This document shows, one piece after another, positions 33,731-44,588 of a stretch of DNA of 54,545 nt; position 1 is the stretch's first letter; every line of letters starts with the position of its first letter. A program made the translations under genes and the position numbers. The notes beneath the pieces were generated by a model. It searched no databases and was not told the DNA's origin. It saw only the letters and a list, made by a program, of their open reading frames with translations. The stretch covers positions 42,724 through 97,268 of the forward strand of contig NZ_FQUR01000012.1 of the NCBI RefSeq assembly GCF_900129115.1. Direction: 5' to 3'. This DNA is from Thermoanaerobacter uzonensis DSM 18761. GTDB lineage: Bacteria; Bacillota; Thermoanaerobacteria; Thermoanaerobacterales; Thermoanaerobacteraceae.

Positions 33731-34468
33731 TTAACCCATATCTCCTAATTCATACATTACTATTGAACAAACTGCGATGGCTGCTGTCTCAGTTCGCAAA
33801 ATCCTGGGGCCTAAGCTTACAGGCTTAATACTTTTGTTTAAGGCTAATTCAATTTCCTCTTGAGAAAAACCTCCTTCAGGGCCTATAAAAATTCCAATTT
33901 TTTTTATGCCTTTTGCCTTTTTAAGCACCTTTTTTAATTTTGAAGTTTGTTCCTTTTCATATGGAATTATGCATAGATCAAACTTATCAACCTGATTTAT
34001 GGCCTCTTCAAAGGAAATAGGCATACAAATTTCGGGCACCCCAGTTCTGCCCGATTGTTTACAAGCTTCTTCGCTAATTTTTCTCCACCTAGCAATTTTT
34101 TTATTTATATTGCTTTTAGTTATGTCTACAACCGTATAACGAGTCACAACTGGGATAAATTTTTTAACTCCAATTTCTGCACACTTTTGGATAATCAATT
34201 CCATTTTATCTGATTTAGGCAAACCTTGGAACAAAGCAATTTCTAAAGGACTTTCTGTATTCGATTCTAATTCTTTTTCTAAAAATAAAATAAGCTTGTC
34301 TTTTTTTATCTCCTCAATGCGAGCAGCATATTCTTTTAAGCCATCCGATGCAACAATTTCATTACCTCTTTTAAGCCTTAAGACATTTACCAGATGATGA
34401 AAATCTTCTCCTTCTATATAGACAAATTCTCCTTTAATATTTTGCCGATCAATAAAAATTTTTCTCAT
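33731..34468 (-). CDS. rsmE: 16S rRNA m3U1498 methyltransferase RsmE
   Basis: 245-residue SPOUT methyltransferase. The N-terminal PUA-like part starts with FIDRQNIKGEFVYIEGEDFHHLVNVLR; the knot is in IGIFIGPEGGFSQEEIE and SLGPRILRTETAAIAV. It sits seven bases after prmA in the chaperone operon, the usual place in clostridia. Confidence 0.96.
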   Translation of the reverse strand: MRKIFIDRQNIKGEFVYIEGEDFHHLVNVLRLKRGNEIVASDGLKEYAARIEEIKKDKLILFLEKELESNTESPLEIALFQGLPKSDKMELIIQKCAEIGVKKFIPVVTRYTVVDITKSNINKKIARWRKISEEACKQSGRTGVPEICMPISFEEAINQVDKFDLCIIPYEKEQTSKLKKVLKKAKGIKKIGIFIGPEGGFSQEEIELALNKSIKPVSLGPRILRTETAAIAVCSIVMYELGDMG

Positions 34469-34474
34469 AAGCTC

Positions 34475-35401
34475 TCACTTTTTCCTTGATAATATTGCAC
34501 ACCATTCTCCTTCTTCTCTAATTTGCAATATTTCAAAAAATTTTTCAACTTTTTGCAAAACTTCTTCACATCTATCTTTAATTATTCCACTTACTAAAAA
34601 TAAGCCTTTTTCTTTTAAGTAGTCTGGTACTTTAGAAGATAATTTAATTATAGCATCTGCAATAATATTAGCTACTATAATATCAGCTTTTCCCTCAAAT
34701 CTTTCTAATAAATCACTTTTAAAAACTTTTACGTTGTGTAAATTATTAAGCTTCACATTCTGCCTTGCTACTTCCACAGAAACTTCGTCTATATCTGCCG
34801 CATAAACTTCCTTTGCTCCTAACTTGCTACTGGCAACACTAAGTATACCTGAACCACAACCTATATCAAAAACTGTACTTTCTAGCATCATAATTTCCTC
34901 TAAAAGTTCCAAACACATCTTTGTAGTCTCATGAGTACCTGTGCCAAAAGCCATTCCAGGGTCTAATTCGATAATTATCTCTTCTCCTTGAGATACATAT
35001 TCTTCCCAAGAAGGCTTAATCACTATTTTCTTCCCTATTTTTAGAGGCTTATAATACTGTTTCCAATTGTTTGCCCAGTCCGCTTCGTCCACTTCTGAGA
35101 CTTTTACGTCAAAATTGCCTATATCAATTCCAAAAGACTTAAGTTCTGCAATTCTATCTTTTAAAATATTTATTCTATCTATAGTATCTGAAGCAATAGG
35201 AAAATAGGCAAAAACCTTAATATTTCCCTCTTCTTCAAAAAGAGAAGGGTCAAAATAATCCCAATTATCACTTTGCACTAACAGTTTTACATCATTAGGG
35301 TTTTTTATAACTACGCCGCCAGCCCCTAATTCGTGCATGATATTTGACACAGCCTCTTCTGCCTCTTGTGAAGTTGTCACTTGTACCTCAATCCATTTCA
35401 T
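34475..35401 (-). CDS. prmA: Ribosomal protein L11 methyltransferase
   Basis: Methylates L11 on several amino groups. The 308-residue protein has an N-terminal substrate domain (WIEVQVTTSQEAEEAVSN, EADWANNWKQYYKP) and a Rossmann methyltransferase with FDIGCGSGILSVAS and the substrate loop DPGMAFGTGTHETT. ATG 35401 lies nine bases after AAAGGTG; an earlier GTG overlaps that site. Part of the dnaJ-prmA-rsmE segment. Confidence 0.97.
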   Translation of the reverse strand: MKWIEVQVTTSQEAEEAVSNIMHELGAGGVVIKNPNDVKLLVQSDNWDYFDPSLFEEEGNIKVFAYFPIASDTIDRINILKDRIAELKSFGIDIGNFDVKVSEVDEADWANNWKQYYKPLKIGKKIVIKPSWEEYVSQGEEIIIELDPGMAFGTGTHETTKMCLELLEEIMMLESTVFDIGCGSGILSVASSKLGAKEVYAADIDEVSVEVARQNVKLNNLHNVKVFKSDLLERFEGKADIIVANIIADAIIKLSSKVPDYLKEKGLFLVSGIIKDRCEEVLQKVEKFFEILQIREEGEWCAILSRKK

Positions 35402-35428
35402 TCTTTTCCACACCTTTACTCAAATTTA

Positions 35429-36589
35429 TTATCCGCCAAAAGCATCTTTCATTCTTTGAAAAAAGGATTTTGATTCTGTTGTAGTCTCTCCCTCTAATTT
35501 CTTTAATTCTCTTAGCAATTCTTTTTGCTTTTCTGTCAATTTTTTAGGCACATCAATATAAACTTCTACAATTTGGTCTCCGCGTCCTCTTCCATTTATG
35601 TGAGGAATCCCTTTTCCTCTTAACTTAAACTTAGTCCCTGTTTGAGTTCCTTCTGGTATTGTAAAGCTAACTGTTCCATCCAGCGTAGGAATTTTTATTT
35701 CTCCACCTAAAGCTGCATCAGCAAAACTTATCGGCATTTTCAAATGTACATTGTATCCTTCTCTTGTGAATAACTCGTGGGGTTTTACGTGAATTACAAT
35801 ATAAAGGTCGCCCCTTGGACCTCCTCTTAAGCCTGGCTCTCCTTCCCCCCTTAAGGTAAGCATTTGTCCTTCGTCTATCCCTGCTGGTATAGTAACTTTA
35901 ATTTTTCTCCTCTTTCTAATTCTACCTGTGCCACCGCATTTGTTACAAGGATTAGTAATAATTTTCCCTTCACCATGGCACTTAGGACAAGTTCTTATAT
36001 TTACAATTCTTCCAAAAGGAGTATTCTGTGCAGTCCTCACTTCACCAGTTCCATGACATACAGGACAAGTCTCGGGTTTACTACCCGGCTTAGCCCCTGT
36101 TCCCTTACACGTATCACACTCTTCAAATCGTTCAACCTCTATTTCTTTTTCTGCCCCAAAAGCAGCTTCTTCAAAAGTTAAAGTAAGGTCATATCTTATG
36201 TCATTACCCTTTTGAGGGCCTGTTTCTGCTCTTCTCCTGCCAGTACCAAAGAAATCATTAAAAATATCGCCAAATATATCGCCAAACCCTCCAAAGCCTC
36301 CAAAATCAAAACCGCCCTCTCCAAAACCTCCTTGACCAAACCCACCTTGGCCAAAACCGCCTTGTTCAAAGGCTGCGTCTCCAAATTGGTCATATTGGGC
36401 TCTTTTTTGAGGGTTGGAGAGAATTTCGTAAGCTTCGTTTATTTCTTTAAATTTTTGCTCTGCTTCTTTATCTCCTGGGTTCAAGTCAGGATGATATTTC
36501 TTAGCAAGCCGCCTATAAGCCTTTTTTATTTCTTCTTCTGTGGCATTTCTATCTACTCCTAATATTTCATATAAATCTTTTTTAGCCAC
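35429..36589 (-). CDS. dnaJ: Chaperone DnaJ (Hsp40)
   Basis: Co-chaperone that stimulates DnaK ATPase and delivers unfolded clients. The 386-residue protein has a J domain (1-70, HPD in [10 protein letters not shown]), a Gly/Phe-rich linker with repeated GQGGF units (about 75-110), four zinc-binding CxxCxGxG repeats ([32 protein letters not shown]), and the C-terminal substrate domain. Starts 55 bases after dnaK; a symmetrical hairpin lies in the gap. Confidence 0.98.
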   Translation of the reverse strand: MAKKDLYEILGVDRNATEEEIKKAYRRLAKKYHPDLNPGDKEAEQKFKEINEAYEILSNPQKRAQYDQFGDAAFEQGGFGQGGFGQGGFGEGGFDFGGFGGFGDIFGDIFNDFFGTGRRRAETGPQKGNDIRYDLTLTFEEAAFGAEKEIEVERFEECDTCKGTGAKPGSKPETCPVCHGTGEVRTAQNTPFGRIVNIRTCPKCHGEGKIITNPCNKCGGTGRIRKRRKIKVTIPAGIDEGQMLTLRGEGEPGLRGGPRGDLYIVIHVKPHELFTREGYNVHLKMPISFADAALGGEIKIPTLDGTVSFTIPEGTQTGTKFKLRGKGIPHINGRGRGDQIVEVYIDVPKKLTEKQKELLRELKKLEGETTTESKSFFQRMKDAFGG

Positions 36590-36617
36590 TTTCTCACCTG
36601 CCTTTCATTACGCAAAT

Positions 36618-36642
36618 TAGAACCAGGTAAAACCTGGTTCTA
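36618..36642 (-). terminator. Hairpin between dnaK and dnaJ (partial terminator or processing site)
   Basis: TAGAACCAGGT and ACCTGGTTCTA form a perfect 11-bp stem with an AAA/TTT loop, two bases after the dnaK stop. It lacks a T-run, so it may stabilise the dnaK mRNA end and lower dnaJ expression rather than fully terminate. Confidence 0.6.
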
Positions 36643-36644
36643 TA

Positions 36645-38483
36645 TTATTTATTATCATCATCCTCCACTTTATAGTTGGCTTCATAGACATTATCCTGTG
36701 TTGTACCTTGTCCAGCACTACCTGTATTTGTAGCTCCTCCCGCTTGTCCTCCTGCTTGTTGGTATATTCTTGTAGAAACTTTGTAGAAAGCTTGGGAAAG
36801 TTTCTCAGAAGCATTTTTAATCGCTTCTATATCGCTTCCTTCAAGAGCTTTTCTCACATTTTCTATTTCTCTATTTATTTCGTCTTTTTCAGCTTGCGTT
36901 ACCTTATCCCCAAGGTCTTTCATTGTTTTTTCAGCTTGATAAATGAGAGAATCTGCTTTATTCCTTATTTCGATTTCTTCTTTCTTCTTCCTATCTTGTT
37001 CTTCATACTGCTTAGCCTCATTAATCATCCTCTGTATCTCTTCTTCTGACAAATTAGTTGTAGAAGTAATAGTTATATCCTGAGATTTGCCAGTACCTAA
37101 GTCTTTTGCAGAAACATGTACAATTCCATTGGCATCTATGTCAAAAGTAACTTCAATTTGAGGTACTCCTCTTGGAGCTGGTGGAATCCCTGACAAAATA
37201 AACCTTCCAAGAGTTTTGTTGTCTTTTGCCATAGGCCTTTCGCCTTGTAACACGTGTATTTCAACAGAAGTCTGATTATCCGCCGCAGTAGTAAATATCT
37301 GGCTCTTTTTTGTAGGTATTGTAGTATTTCTCTCTATAATCTTAGTAAATACTCCACCTAATGTCTCTATACCCAAGGACAAAGGTGTTACGTCCAGTAA
37401 GAGAATATCTTTCACTTCTCCGGCCAATACTGCCGCTTGTATAGCTGCACCTATAGCCACTGCCTCATCTGGGTTAATTCCCTTGTGAGGTTCTTTACCC
37501 ATTATTCTCTTTACTGTCTCCTGCACTAAAGGCACTCTGGTAGAACCACCAATGAGAATAACTTTATCAATATCAGAAGGTTTTAAACCTGCGTCGCTTA
37601 ATGCTTGGTTAACAGGACCCACAGTTGATTCTACAAGGTCTGAGATTAGCTCTTCAAATTTTGCTCTTGTAAGATTTACATCTATATGTTTTGGACCTGT
37701 AGCATCAGCAGTAATAAATGGCAAATTTATATTAGTAACCGTTGCAGAAGAAAGCTCTATCTTTGCCTTTTCTGCAGCGTCTTTTAATCTCTGCAATGCC
37801 ATCCTGTCATTTCTTAGGTCAATTCCATATTCTTTTTTGAAATTGTCAGCAAGCCAGTCTATTATCCTTTGGTCAAAGTCATCTCCGCCTAAGTGGTTGT
37901 TACCACTTGTAGCCAAAACTTCAAATACTCCATCTCCTATTTCCAAAATCGAGACATCAAAGGTTCCACCACCTAAGTCATAAACCATTATCTTTTGATT
38001 TCCTTCTTTGTCAAGTCCATATGCCAAAGCAGCAGCTGTCGGCTCATTTATTATTCTCAAAACCTCAAGACCTGCAATCCTACCTGCGTCTTTTGTAGCC
38101 TGTCTTTGGCTGTCATTGAAATAAGCAGGAACGGTAATTACCGCCTGTGTAACTTTTTCACCAAGGTATGCTTCTGCATCAGCCTTGAGCTTTTGCAAAA
38201 TCATTGCAGAAATCTCTTGAGGTGTATATTCTTTATCGTCAATTTTTACTTTGTAATCAGTTCCCATGTGTCTTTTTATAGACATTATAGTCCTGTCAGG
38301 ATTTACAATTGCCTGCCTTTTTGCAACTTGCCCTACTAACCTTTCTCCTTCTTTAGTAAAAGCGACGACTGAAGGCGTAGTACGAGCTCCTTCTGCGTTA
38401 GGTATTACTACAGGTTGGCCTCCTTCCATAACAGCAACACAAGAAAATGTAGTTCCTAAGTCAATTCCTATAACTTTTCCCAT
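36645..38483 (-). CDS. dnaK: Chaperone DnaK (Hsp70)
   Basis: ATP-dependent chaperone of 612 residues. The actin-like ATPase starts [17 protein letters not shown]; further signatures are [19 protein letters not shown] and [14 protein letters not shown], then the linker [19 protein letters not shown]. The helical lid ends in a Gly/Gln/Ala tail. The start is ATG 38483 after AAGGAGGTTGAAAAAT; a TTG nine bases upstream is inside the binding site. Lies between grpE and dnaJ under CIRCE control. Confidence 0.99.
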   Translation of the reverse strand: MGKVIGIDLGTTFSCVAVMEGGQPVVIPNAEGARTTPSVVAFTKEGERLVGQVAKRQAIVNPDRTIMSIKRHMGTDYKVKIDDKEYTPQEISAMILQKLKADAEAYLGEKVTQAVITVPAYFNDSQRQATKDAGRIAGLEVLRIINEPTAAALAYGLDKEGNQKIMVYDLGGGTFDVSILEIGDGVFEVLATSGNNHLGGDDFDQRIIDWLADNFKKEYGIDLRNDRMALQRLKDAAEKAKIELSSATVTNINLPFITADATGPKHIDVNLTRAKFEELISDLVESTVGPVNQALSDAGLKPSDIDKVILIGGSTRVPLVQETVKRIMGKEPHKGINPDEAVAIGAAIQAAVLAGEVKDILLLDVTPLSLGIETLGGVFTKIIERNTTIPTKKSQIFTTAADNQTSVEIHVLQGERPMAKDNKTLGRFILSGIPPAPRGVPQIEVTFDIDANGIVHVSAKDLGTGKSQDITITSTTNLSEEEIQRMINEAKQYEEQDRKKKEEIEIRNKADSLIYQAEKTMKDLGDKVTQAEKDEINREIENVRKALEGSDIEAIKNASEKLSQAFYKVSTRIYQQAGGQAGGATNTGSAGQGTTQDNVYEANYKVEDDDNK

Positions 38484-38500
38484 ATTTTTCAACCTCCTTT

Positions 38501-39088
38501 TTATTTTGCTACTTTAACCAAACTTGGTCTTATTACTTTATCTTTTAGATAATACCCTTTTTGGAAAACTTCAATAATTTCATTTGGTTGCTTTCCTTCT
38601 ACCTCTTCCTGCATTACAGCATGGTGCTTATAGGGGTCAAAAATCTGTCCCTCTGCTTCAATTTCTTTCACACCAAATTTATCCAATATCTTTTTAAACT
38701 GCCTGTAAATTAATTCTATCCCTTCTTTTAGAGAATTATAATCTCCACTGCTTGCCAAAGCCCTTTCAAAATTATCTATAATAGGCAAAAGTTCTAAAAT
38801 TACTGTTTCTTTCCCGTATTCTACCATTTCTGATTTTTCTTTTTCTGTTCTCTTTCTGTAATTTTCAAATTCTGCTTTCAATCTTTGTGCAATATCTAAA
38901 TATTCTTGAGCTTCAACTTCTTTTTGCTGAAGTTTTTGCTTTAATTCTTCTATTTCATCAACCGTTTGTTGCTGAGGCTCTTGCTGTACTTGTTCATCTT
39001 CAGGAGGCCCTTCCATTTGTTCATTTGCTTCTAAACTATTTACGCGATTTTCCTCCTCTTTGTTAATTTCTTTTTCCATCTCTTCCAC
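38501..39088 (-). CDS. grpE: Nucleotide exchange factor GrpE
   Basis: Releases ADP from DnaK. The 195-residue protein has an acidic Gln/Glu-rich N-terminus (1-60), a long coiled coil ([20 protein letters not shown], then [17 protein letters not shown]) and a C-terminal beta domain ([33 protein letters not shown]). Start GTG after AATGAGGTGATATAA. It is 13 bases after hrcA and 17 before dnaK. Confidence 0.98.
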   Translation of the reverse strand: MEEMEKEINKEEENRVNSLEANEQMEGPPEDEQVQQEPQQQTVDEIEELKQKLQQKEVEAQEYLDIAQRLKAEFENYRKRTEKEKSEMVEYGKETVILELLPIIDNFERALASSGDYNSLKEGIELIYRQFKKILDKFGVKEIEAEGQIFDPYKHHAVMQEEVEGKQPNEIIEVFQKGYYLKDKVIRPSLVKVAK

Positions 39089-39101
39089 TTATATCACCTC
39101 A

Positions 39102-40133
39102 TTATATTTCATCATTGTATATACTCGACAAAAGATTTGAAAGCTCTTTTGTCATCACATTGATTTCACTAATCAACTTCTTATAATCCATTCTTGTAGG
39201 TCCTATAATTCCTATTGTACCCACCACACGACCGTTAATCTTATAAGTGGTTTTTATTACACTTAAATCCTTCATTTCCTCAAACTTGTTTTCGCTTCCT
39301 ATTCTCACATCTATAAAATCTACTTCAGGCTCTAAAACTTCGTTCAATAACAACTTGTTTTCCAAAAGATTGAAAAAATTTTTTGCTTTGCTTAAATCCT
39401 TGTATTCAGGAAAATCTAAAATGTGGGAAGTCCCATCCGCATAAATATCTGTTTCCTGTAACTGTTTCAAGCTCATAAGTATAGTGTTTATCAATTCGTC
39501 GGCTATAAAAGCCATCTCCCCCAGCATCTGCCTTAAATCCTGTTCTAAAAACTCAAAAATATCTTTTTCGCTTTTTCCGGAAATTTTATCATTTAACAAA
39601 TTATTTAAAAATTCAAAGACATTTCTATCTACATTTTGACACAAATTTAGGAGGTGATTTTTTACAATTCCTGTATCCGTCACTACTAAAAAGATTATTT
39701 TATTAGAAGCCACAGGTATAAGTTGAATTCTCTTTATTCTATCAGGGTTCAACCTTGGCATTTTAGCAACTGTAGTGTGGTGAGTGATATTAGCCAAAAT
39801 TTTTGCGTATTTTTTTACAATCTCATCAAATTCCGCTATTATCTCCTCGCGAGTATTATAGCTAATTGGCGAGTCATTGTTTATATAACTTCGAAGAATG
39901 CTGTCTACATAAAATCTATATCCCTTATCTGAAGGTATCCTTCCTGCAGAAGTATGAGGTTGCTCGAGATATCCCATTTCTTCTAAATCTGCCATTTCAT
40001 TTCTTATAGTAGCAGAACTTAGTCCTATATTGTACTTCTTAGCTATTGTTCTCGACCCTATTGGCTCTGCCGTCATAATATAATCAGTAATAACAGCATA
40101 TAGTATTTTTTTCTTCCTATCATCTAACGGCAT
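39102..40133 (-). CDS. hrcA: Heat-inducible transcription repressor HrcA
   Basis: Repressor of class I heat-shock genes; binds CIRCE and is kept folded by GroE. About 343 residues with an N-terminal winged helix (GSRTIAKKYNIGLSSATIRNEMADLEEMGYLEQPHTSAGRIP is the hallmark region at about 33-75, in pieces: SSATIRNEMADLE, QPHTSAGRIPSDKGYR) and GAF-like dimerisation core. ATG 40133 follows GGGGTGGTGAAA; an ATG at 40160 lies inside the CIRCE and is rejected. First gene of its operon. Confidence 0.97.
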   Translation of the reverse strand: MPLDDRKKKILYAVITDYIMTAEPIGSRTIAKKYNIGLSSATIRNEMADLEEMGYLEQPHTSAGRIPSDKGYRFYVDSILRSYINNDSPISYNTREEIIAEFDEIVKKYAKILANITHHTTVAKMPRLNPDRIKRIQLIPVASNKIIFLVVTDTGIVKNHLLNLCQNVDRNVFEFLNNLLNDKISGKSEKDIFEFLEQDLRQMLGEMAFIADELINTILMSLKQLQETDIYADGTSHILDFPEYKDLSKAKNFFNLLENKLLLNEVLEPEVDFIDVRIGSENKFEEMKDLSVIKTTYKINGRVVGTIGIIGPTRMDYKKLISEINVMTKELSNLLSSIYNDEI

Positions 40134-40153
40134 TTTCACCACCCCATGTATTA

Positions 40154-40180
40154 TTAGCACTCAACTTGATTGAGTGCTAA
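40154..40180. promoter_or_regulatory. CIRCE operator
   Basis: Perfect TTAGCACTC-N9-GAGTGCTAA inverted repeat, located between the hrcA promoter and start codon, so HrcA represses its own operon (hrcA-grpE-dnaK-dnaJ and following genes). Confidence 0.98.
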
Positions 40181-40191
40181 TTCACGTTTCT

Positions 40192-40220
40192 AAAATACCA
40201 CTCTTATAATTTTTTGTCAA
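40192..40220 (-). promoter_or_regulatory. Sigma-A promoter of the hrcA operon
   Basis: Minus strand TTGACA (40215-40220), 17-base spacer, TATTTT (40192-40197). The CIRCE begins 11 bases downstream, covering the transcription start. Confidence 0.8.
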
Positions 40221-40227
40221 TACTTAT

Positions 40228-41355
40228 TTAGGGCAGAAATTCTTCAAAAATGACGTTAGAGACATCAATTCCCCTCTCAGTAAGTTTTACACACTCATTA
40301 TCAACCTCAATTAGACCTTCATTTAAGTATTTTTGTATTATTTTTTTGTAAATTTCAAACAAACTAACACCGAATCTTTTCTTAAAATCCTCATCACACA
40401 CTCCTTTTGTCATTCTCATTCCCAAAAACATAAACTCAGCCATTCTATCTTCTTTTGTCAACTTTATTTTTTCTTTAACTGCAATTTTTCTTTCTAAAAT
40501 GCCCGTAATATAGTCTTTTATATTTTCAATATTACTATATCTTACATCCTTTATATAAGAATGGGCTCCTGCTCCAAAACCTAAGTAATTTTTGCATTGC
40601 CAGTATAAAATATTGTGGCGACATTCAAATGTGGGCAATGCAAAATTAGATATTTCGTAATGGTGATAACCTTTTTCTTTTAAAAACTCTATACCCCAAT
40701 GATACATTTTAAGCTCTTCTTCCTCATCAACTATAGACAACCTACCCTTTTCATAAAGTTTGTAAAAGAAAGTATTAGGTTCTAAAATTAAACTATACGT
40801 AGAAATATGAGTCGGCTGTAATTTTACTACTTCTTTTAGAGTTTCTTGCCACTCTTTAAATGTTTGAGTAGGAAGAGCGTACATCAGGTCAATATTTATA
40901 TTGTCAAAGAACTTTTTCACTAACTCATAATTTCTAAAAAATTCTTCTATTGTATGAATTCTACCTATATATTTTAATAGTCTATTTTGAAAAGCTTGAA
41001 GTCCAACGCTTACCCGGTTTATCCCGCTCCCTTTATAAATTTTTAATTTTTCTTCAGTTATAAGGCCAGGATTCATTTCAATAGTAATTTCACAACCATC
41101 AAGTATTTTATAATTTTTAAATACAGACTTCAATATTTCATCTATATAAGAAGGAGGCAAAATGTTAGGGGTACCTCCTCCTATATAAACTGAAACTACA
41201 TTATAATTTTTTGTAGAATTTGATTCTATTTCCATAAGTAGTGCCCGAATATAGTCCTCAAAAAGATAATCATAGCCTGCATAAGAATTAAAATCACAAT
41301 AATAGCATTTTCTTTTACAAAAAGGAATATGAATGTATATACCTATCTCCCTCAT
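40228..41355 (-). CDS. hemW: Radical SAM family heme chaperone HemW
   Basis: 375-residue radical SAM protein with the short HemN-like fold. [10 protein letters not shown] near residue 13-22 carries the cluster Cys residues; [21 protein letters not shown] and [12 protein letters not shown] are family blocks, and a C-terminal HemN_C-like winged helix follows. The Cys motif lacks the extra fourth Cys of true HemN, in keeping with HemW, which hands heme to respiratory proteins. The start overlaps the lepA stop by four bases, the standard lepA-hemW-hrcA order. Confidence 0.95.
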   Translation of the reverse strand: MREIGIYIHIPFCKRKCYYCDFNSYAGYDYLFEDYIRALLMEIESNSTKNYNVVSVYIGGGTPNILPPSYIDEILKSVFKNYKILDGCEITIEMNPGLITEEKLKIYKGSGINRVSVGLQAFQNRLLKYIGRIHTIEEFFRNYELVKKFFDNINIDLMYALPTQTFKEWQETLKEVVKLQPTHISTYSLILEPNTFFYKLYEKGRLSIVDEEEELKMYHWGIEFLKEKGYHHYEISNFALPTFECRHNILYWQCKNYLGFGAGAHSYIKDVRYSNIENIKDYITGILERKIAVKEKIKLTKEDRMAEFMFLGMRMTKGVCDEDFKKRFGVSLFEIYKKIIQKYLNEGLIEVDNECVKLTERGIDVSNVIFEEFLP

Positions 41356-43163
41356 TTTTCATCATCTAACTTCAATATTGACATAAAAGCCTCTTGAGGT
41401 ATTTCAACACTTCCCACCTGTCGCATGCGCTTTTTACCTTCTTTTTGCTTCTCCAAAAGTTTTTTCTTACGAGTTACGTCTCCTCCATAACACTTGGCAA
41501 GAACGTTTTTTCTCAATGCTTTTACAGTCTCTCTTGCAATAATCTTAGAGCCTATTGCAGCCTGGATTGGAATCTCAAAAAGATGCCTTGGAATATTTTC
41601 TTTTAACTTTTCTACAATTTTTCTCGCTTTTTCATAGGCTTTATCTTTATGAACTATCATGGATAAAGCATCTACCAATTCGCCATTTATTAAAATATCA
41701 AGCTTTACCAAATTAGATTCTTTATACCCTTTAAGCTCATAGTCGAAAGAGGCATAACCCCTTGTTCGCGATTTTAAAGCATCAAAAAAGTCGTATATTA
41801 TCTCATTTAAAGGCATTTCATATTTTAAAAGTACGCGAGTTTGTTCTAAATATTCCATTCCTAAATATGTTCCCCGTCTATCCTGGCAAAGCTCCATAAC
41901 TGCCCCTACATATTCAGTAGGCACCATAATAGTAGCTTCCACAATTGGCTCTTCAATATGATCTATTTGCGTAAGAGGCGGCATTTTCGTAGGATTGTCC
42001 AAATCCAATACTTCTCCATTAGTTTTGTAAACTTTGTAAATTACACTTGGTGCAGTAGTGACAAGATTTAAGTTGTACTCTCTTTCCAACCTTTCTTGAA
42101 CTATTTCCATGTGTAAAAGCCCTAAAAATCCACATCTGAACCCAAAACCCAGGGCGGCAGAAGTATCCGGTTCAAAAACTAAAGAAGCGTCATTCAACTG
42201 AAGTTTTTCTAAAGCCTCTTTTAAATTTTCATAATCTTGTCCATCTGCAGGATAAATGCCACAAAAGACCATTGGCACTACTTCTTTATAACCAGGAAGT
42301 GGAGAATCGGCTGGATTATCTGCATCTGTTATTGTATCTCCTACACGAGTATCTTTTACATTTTTTATGCTGGCAGCTATGTAGCCAACTTCACCTGCTT
42401 TAAGCTCTTCTACTGGATAAAGATTAGGTCTAAACATTCCCACTTCTGTAACTTCAAAAACTTTGCCAGTAGAAAACATTTTTATTCTCATTCCTGGTTT
42501 AACAATTCCATCTACTACCCTTACAAAACTTATAGCTCCCTTGTAATTATCATAAAAAGAGTCAAAAATCAGCGCTTTTAAAGGCTTGTTTTCATCTCCT
42601 TTTGGAGGCGGAATTCTACTCACAATGGCTTCTAAAACTTCTTCTATTCCTATACCTTCTTTAGCAGATGTAAGTAACGCATCTTCTGCATCAATCCCAA
42701 TCACATCTTCAATTTCTTTTTTTACAAGCTCAGGATGTGCTGAAGGAAGGTCTATCTTATTTATTACAGGCACTATCTCTAAATCATGTTCTAAAGCCAT
42801 ATACACATTAGCAAGGGTTTGTGCCTCAATCCCTTGTGTAGCGTCTACTACAAGGAGGGCCCCTTCACAAGCTGCAATACTTCGGGATACCTCGTAAGTA
42901 AAATCCACATGTCCAGGGGTATCGATAAGATTAAGCTCATATTCATTTCCATTTTTAGCTTTATAAATCATTCTTACAGGCTTTAACTTTATAGTAATTC
43001 CTCTTTCCCTTTCCAATTCTAAATTATCCAAAATTTGCTTATCTGTTTCCCTTTCAGAAAGAAAACCTGTTTTCTCAATAAGTCTATCTGCAAGAGTAGA
43101 TTTGCCATGGTCTATATGAGCAATAATGCAAAAATTTCTAATATACTGCATCCTTTCTGACAT
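41352..43163 (-). CDS. lepA: Elongation factor 4 (LepA)
   Basis: Ribosome-associated GTPase of 603 residues related to EF-G. G1 [14 protein letters not shown] (about 12-25), G3 DTPGHVDF (about 76), G4 NKIDLPSA (about 131), plus the LepA-specific C-terminal domain with [20 protein letters not shown]. The start is ATG 43163 after GAGGAGGTACACA. Upstream lies the three-gene envelope module rather than spoIIP directly. Confidence 0.98.
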   Translation of the reverse strand: MSERMQYIRNFCIIAHIDHGKSTLADRLIEKTGFLSERETDKQILDNLELERERGITIKLKPVRMIYKAKNGNEYELNLIDTPGHVDFTYEVSRSIAACEGALLVVDATQGIEAQTLANVYMALEHDLEIVPVINKIDLPSAHPELVKKEIEDVIGIDAEDALLTSAKEGIGIEEVLEAIVSRIPPPKGDENKPLKALIFDSFYDNYKGAISFVRVVDGIVKPGMRIKMFSTGKVFEVTEVGMFRPNLYPVEELKAGEVGYIAASIKNVKDTRVGDTITDADNPADSPLPGYKEVVPMVFCGIYPADGQDYENLKEALEKLQLNDASLVFEPDTSAALGFGFRCGFLGLLHMEIVQERLEREYNLNLVTTAPSVIYKVYKTNGEVLDLDNPTKMPPLTQIDHIEEPIVEATIMVPTEYVGAVMELCQDRRGTYLGMEYLEQTRVLLKYEMPLNEIIYDFFDALKSRTRGYASFDYELKGYKESNLVKLDILINGELVDALSMIVHKDKAYEKARKIVEKLKENIPRHLFEIPIQAAIGSKIIARETVKALRKNVLAKCYGGDVTRKKKLLEKQKEGKKRMRQVGSVEIPQEAFMSILKLDDEK

Positions 43164-43196
43164 TGTGTACCTCCTCAAAAATTAAAGACTTAACCC

Positions 43197-43454
43197 TTAT
43201 TTCCAAAATTTTCGGCCCAATCCTCCTATGTCAATAACTGACTCTTTACCAAAAATTTTAACGATCACCTTTTCGCTATTTGAATATACACCAAATATAT
43301 TTACTTTCCTCACCCCTGTAGTAATTTCATTAAAGGAAGAATCAGCTATTACAAGCCCTACTACCATAATAACAATGTACAATAAAAGAGCAAAGATTAC
43401 AAGTCTCTTTCTTCGAATTTGTTTTTTTCTCTCTTTTGTCCTTGTAAGCCTCAT
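43197..43454 (-). CDS. Small membrane protein of unknown function
   Basis: I do not recognise this 85-residue protein. It has a very basic N-terminus (RTKERKKQIRRKR), one transmembrane helix (about 18-37, LVIFALLLYIVIMVVGLVIA) and an external C-terminus of about 45 residues (VRKVNIFGVYSNSEKVIVKI). A type II single-pass topology is likely. It starts three bases after the glycosyltransferase stop, so it is co-transcribed with it, and precedes lepA by 33 bases. Confidence 0.75.
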   Translation of the reverse strand: MRLTRTKERKKQIRRKRLVIFALLLYIVIMVVGLVIADSSFNEITTGVRKVNIFGVYSNSEKVIVKIFGKESVIDIGGLGRKFWK

Positions 43455-43457
43455 CTT

Positions 43458-44576
43458 TTATCTTCCTTTCAAGGTATCGTAAATCTGTTGTATTTCTTCA
43501 ATCATTTTATTGCAGCTATATTTTTTTGCATTTTCTTTTCCTTTTAAGCTTATATTTTTTCTCAATTTTTCATCTTTCAAAAGTTTTTCTATAGCTTTTG
43601 CCAACCCTTCAGGACTTTCTTTTTCTACTAAAATTCCTTCAATCCCATCTTTTAGAATTTCTGGAATACCCCCCACCTTTGTAGCTATGACAGGAACTCC
43701 TTCACTTAAAGCTTCAATTACAGAAATTCCAAATCCTTCTTCATGTGAGGGAAGCACAAATACATCAAGATTTCTCAAGAAAGAAGGAATGTCATTTCTA
43801 TACCCCAGTAAAAAGAATCTGCCCTTTAAATTTAAACTATCAATCATTTTTTGTAATTCTTCTCTAAAAGGACCATCTCCTGCTACAAAAAAATAGGCAT
43901 TTACATTTTTTAAAATTGAAGCTGCTTTTATTAAATCTTGGACACCTTTAGCAGGTATAAGCCTTGCTACACTTCCTACAATAAAGGAATCTTCTGACAA
44001 ATTGAATTCTTCTTTTAAATTAAGAGTTGTTTCCTCGTAGAAAGAGGTATCAATACAATTGTACACCACTTTTATTTTATTCTCTTTTACTTTTTGATTT
44101 AAAACCAAATCATCTTTTAACGCTTGTGAGACGGCAATAAACTGATGAGTTTTTTCATCCAAAACTTTTGTAAAACTTAACAGAAGTTTCTTTTTGTAAA
44201 AACTCATATTATTGTAATTTGCAAAGTTGTGGATTGTCACTACTGTTTTTACAGGCTTAGCAAAACATGCGATTCTTCCTACCAATGAAGCTTTTGCCCC
44301 ATGCATGTGAACAATATCTGGCTTAAACTCATTTACTAACTTTTGTATATACCTAATTGCACTGTAATCTTTTTTCAAACTAATTCCGTCCCCAATATCA
44401 ATGTTATATACTTTAATCCCTAATTTTTTAAGATATTCTTGAGTTTTTTCGTCAAAAGAGCATAAAATAGCAATTTCATATTTGTCTTTGTCTAACAATC
44501 TAGCCAGAGACAATAAATGTCTTTTCATTCCTCCTTCTGATTTCCTAACAATTTGCAATACTTTCATTTTCATCAT
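43458..44576 (-). CDS. Glycosyltransferase family 4 protein
   Basis: 372 residues with the GT-B fold. The N-terminal half begins KVLQIVRKSEGGMKRHLLSLARLL and contains DIVHMHGAKASLVGRI; the C-terminal nucleotide-sugar half has VGSVARLIPAKGVQDLI and the E-x7-E signature region in HEEGFGISVIEALSEGVPV. Acts on the cytoplasmic side, building a glycan or glycolipid; the acceptor is unknown. ATG follows AAGGTGGTTTT (two adjacent ATG codons). It lies 12 bases after the phosphatase-like membrane protein gene, so the product may concern the cell envelope. Confidence 0.92.
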   Translation of the reverse strand: MMKMKVLQIVRKSEGGMKRHLLSLARLLDKDKYEIAILCSFDEKTQEYLKKLGIKVYNIDIGDGISLKKDYSAIRYIQKLVNEFKPDIVHMHGAKASLVGRIACFAKPVKTVVTIHNFANYNNMSFYKKKLLLSFTKVLDEKTHQFIAVSQALKDDLVLNQKVKENKIKVVYNCIDTSFYEETTLNLKEEFNLSEDSFIVGSVARLIPAKGVQDLIKAASILKNVNAYFFVAGDGPFREELQKMIDSLNLKGRFFLLGYRNDIPSFLRNLDVFVLPSHEEGFGISVIEALSEGVPVIATKVGGIPEILKDGIEGILVEKESPEGLAKAIEKLLKDEKLRKNISLKGKENAKKYSCNKMIEEIQQIYDTLKGR

Positions 44577-44588
44577 AAAACCACCTTT

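Noticed and set aside
40134-40160. Longer hrcA start at 40160
   Set aside because: That ATG lies within the CIRCE operator and has no ribosome binding site; ATG 40133 has one.
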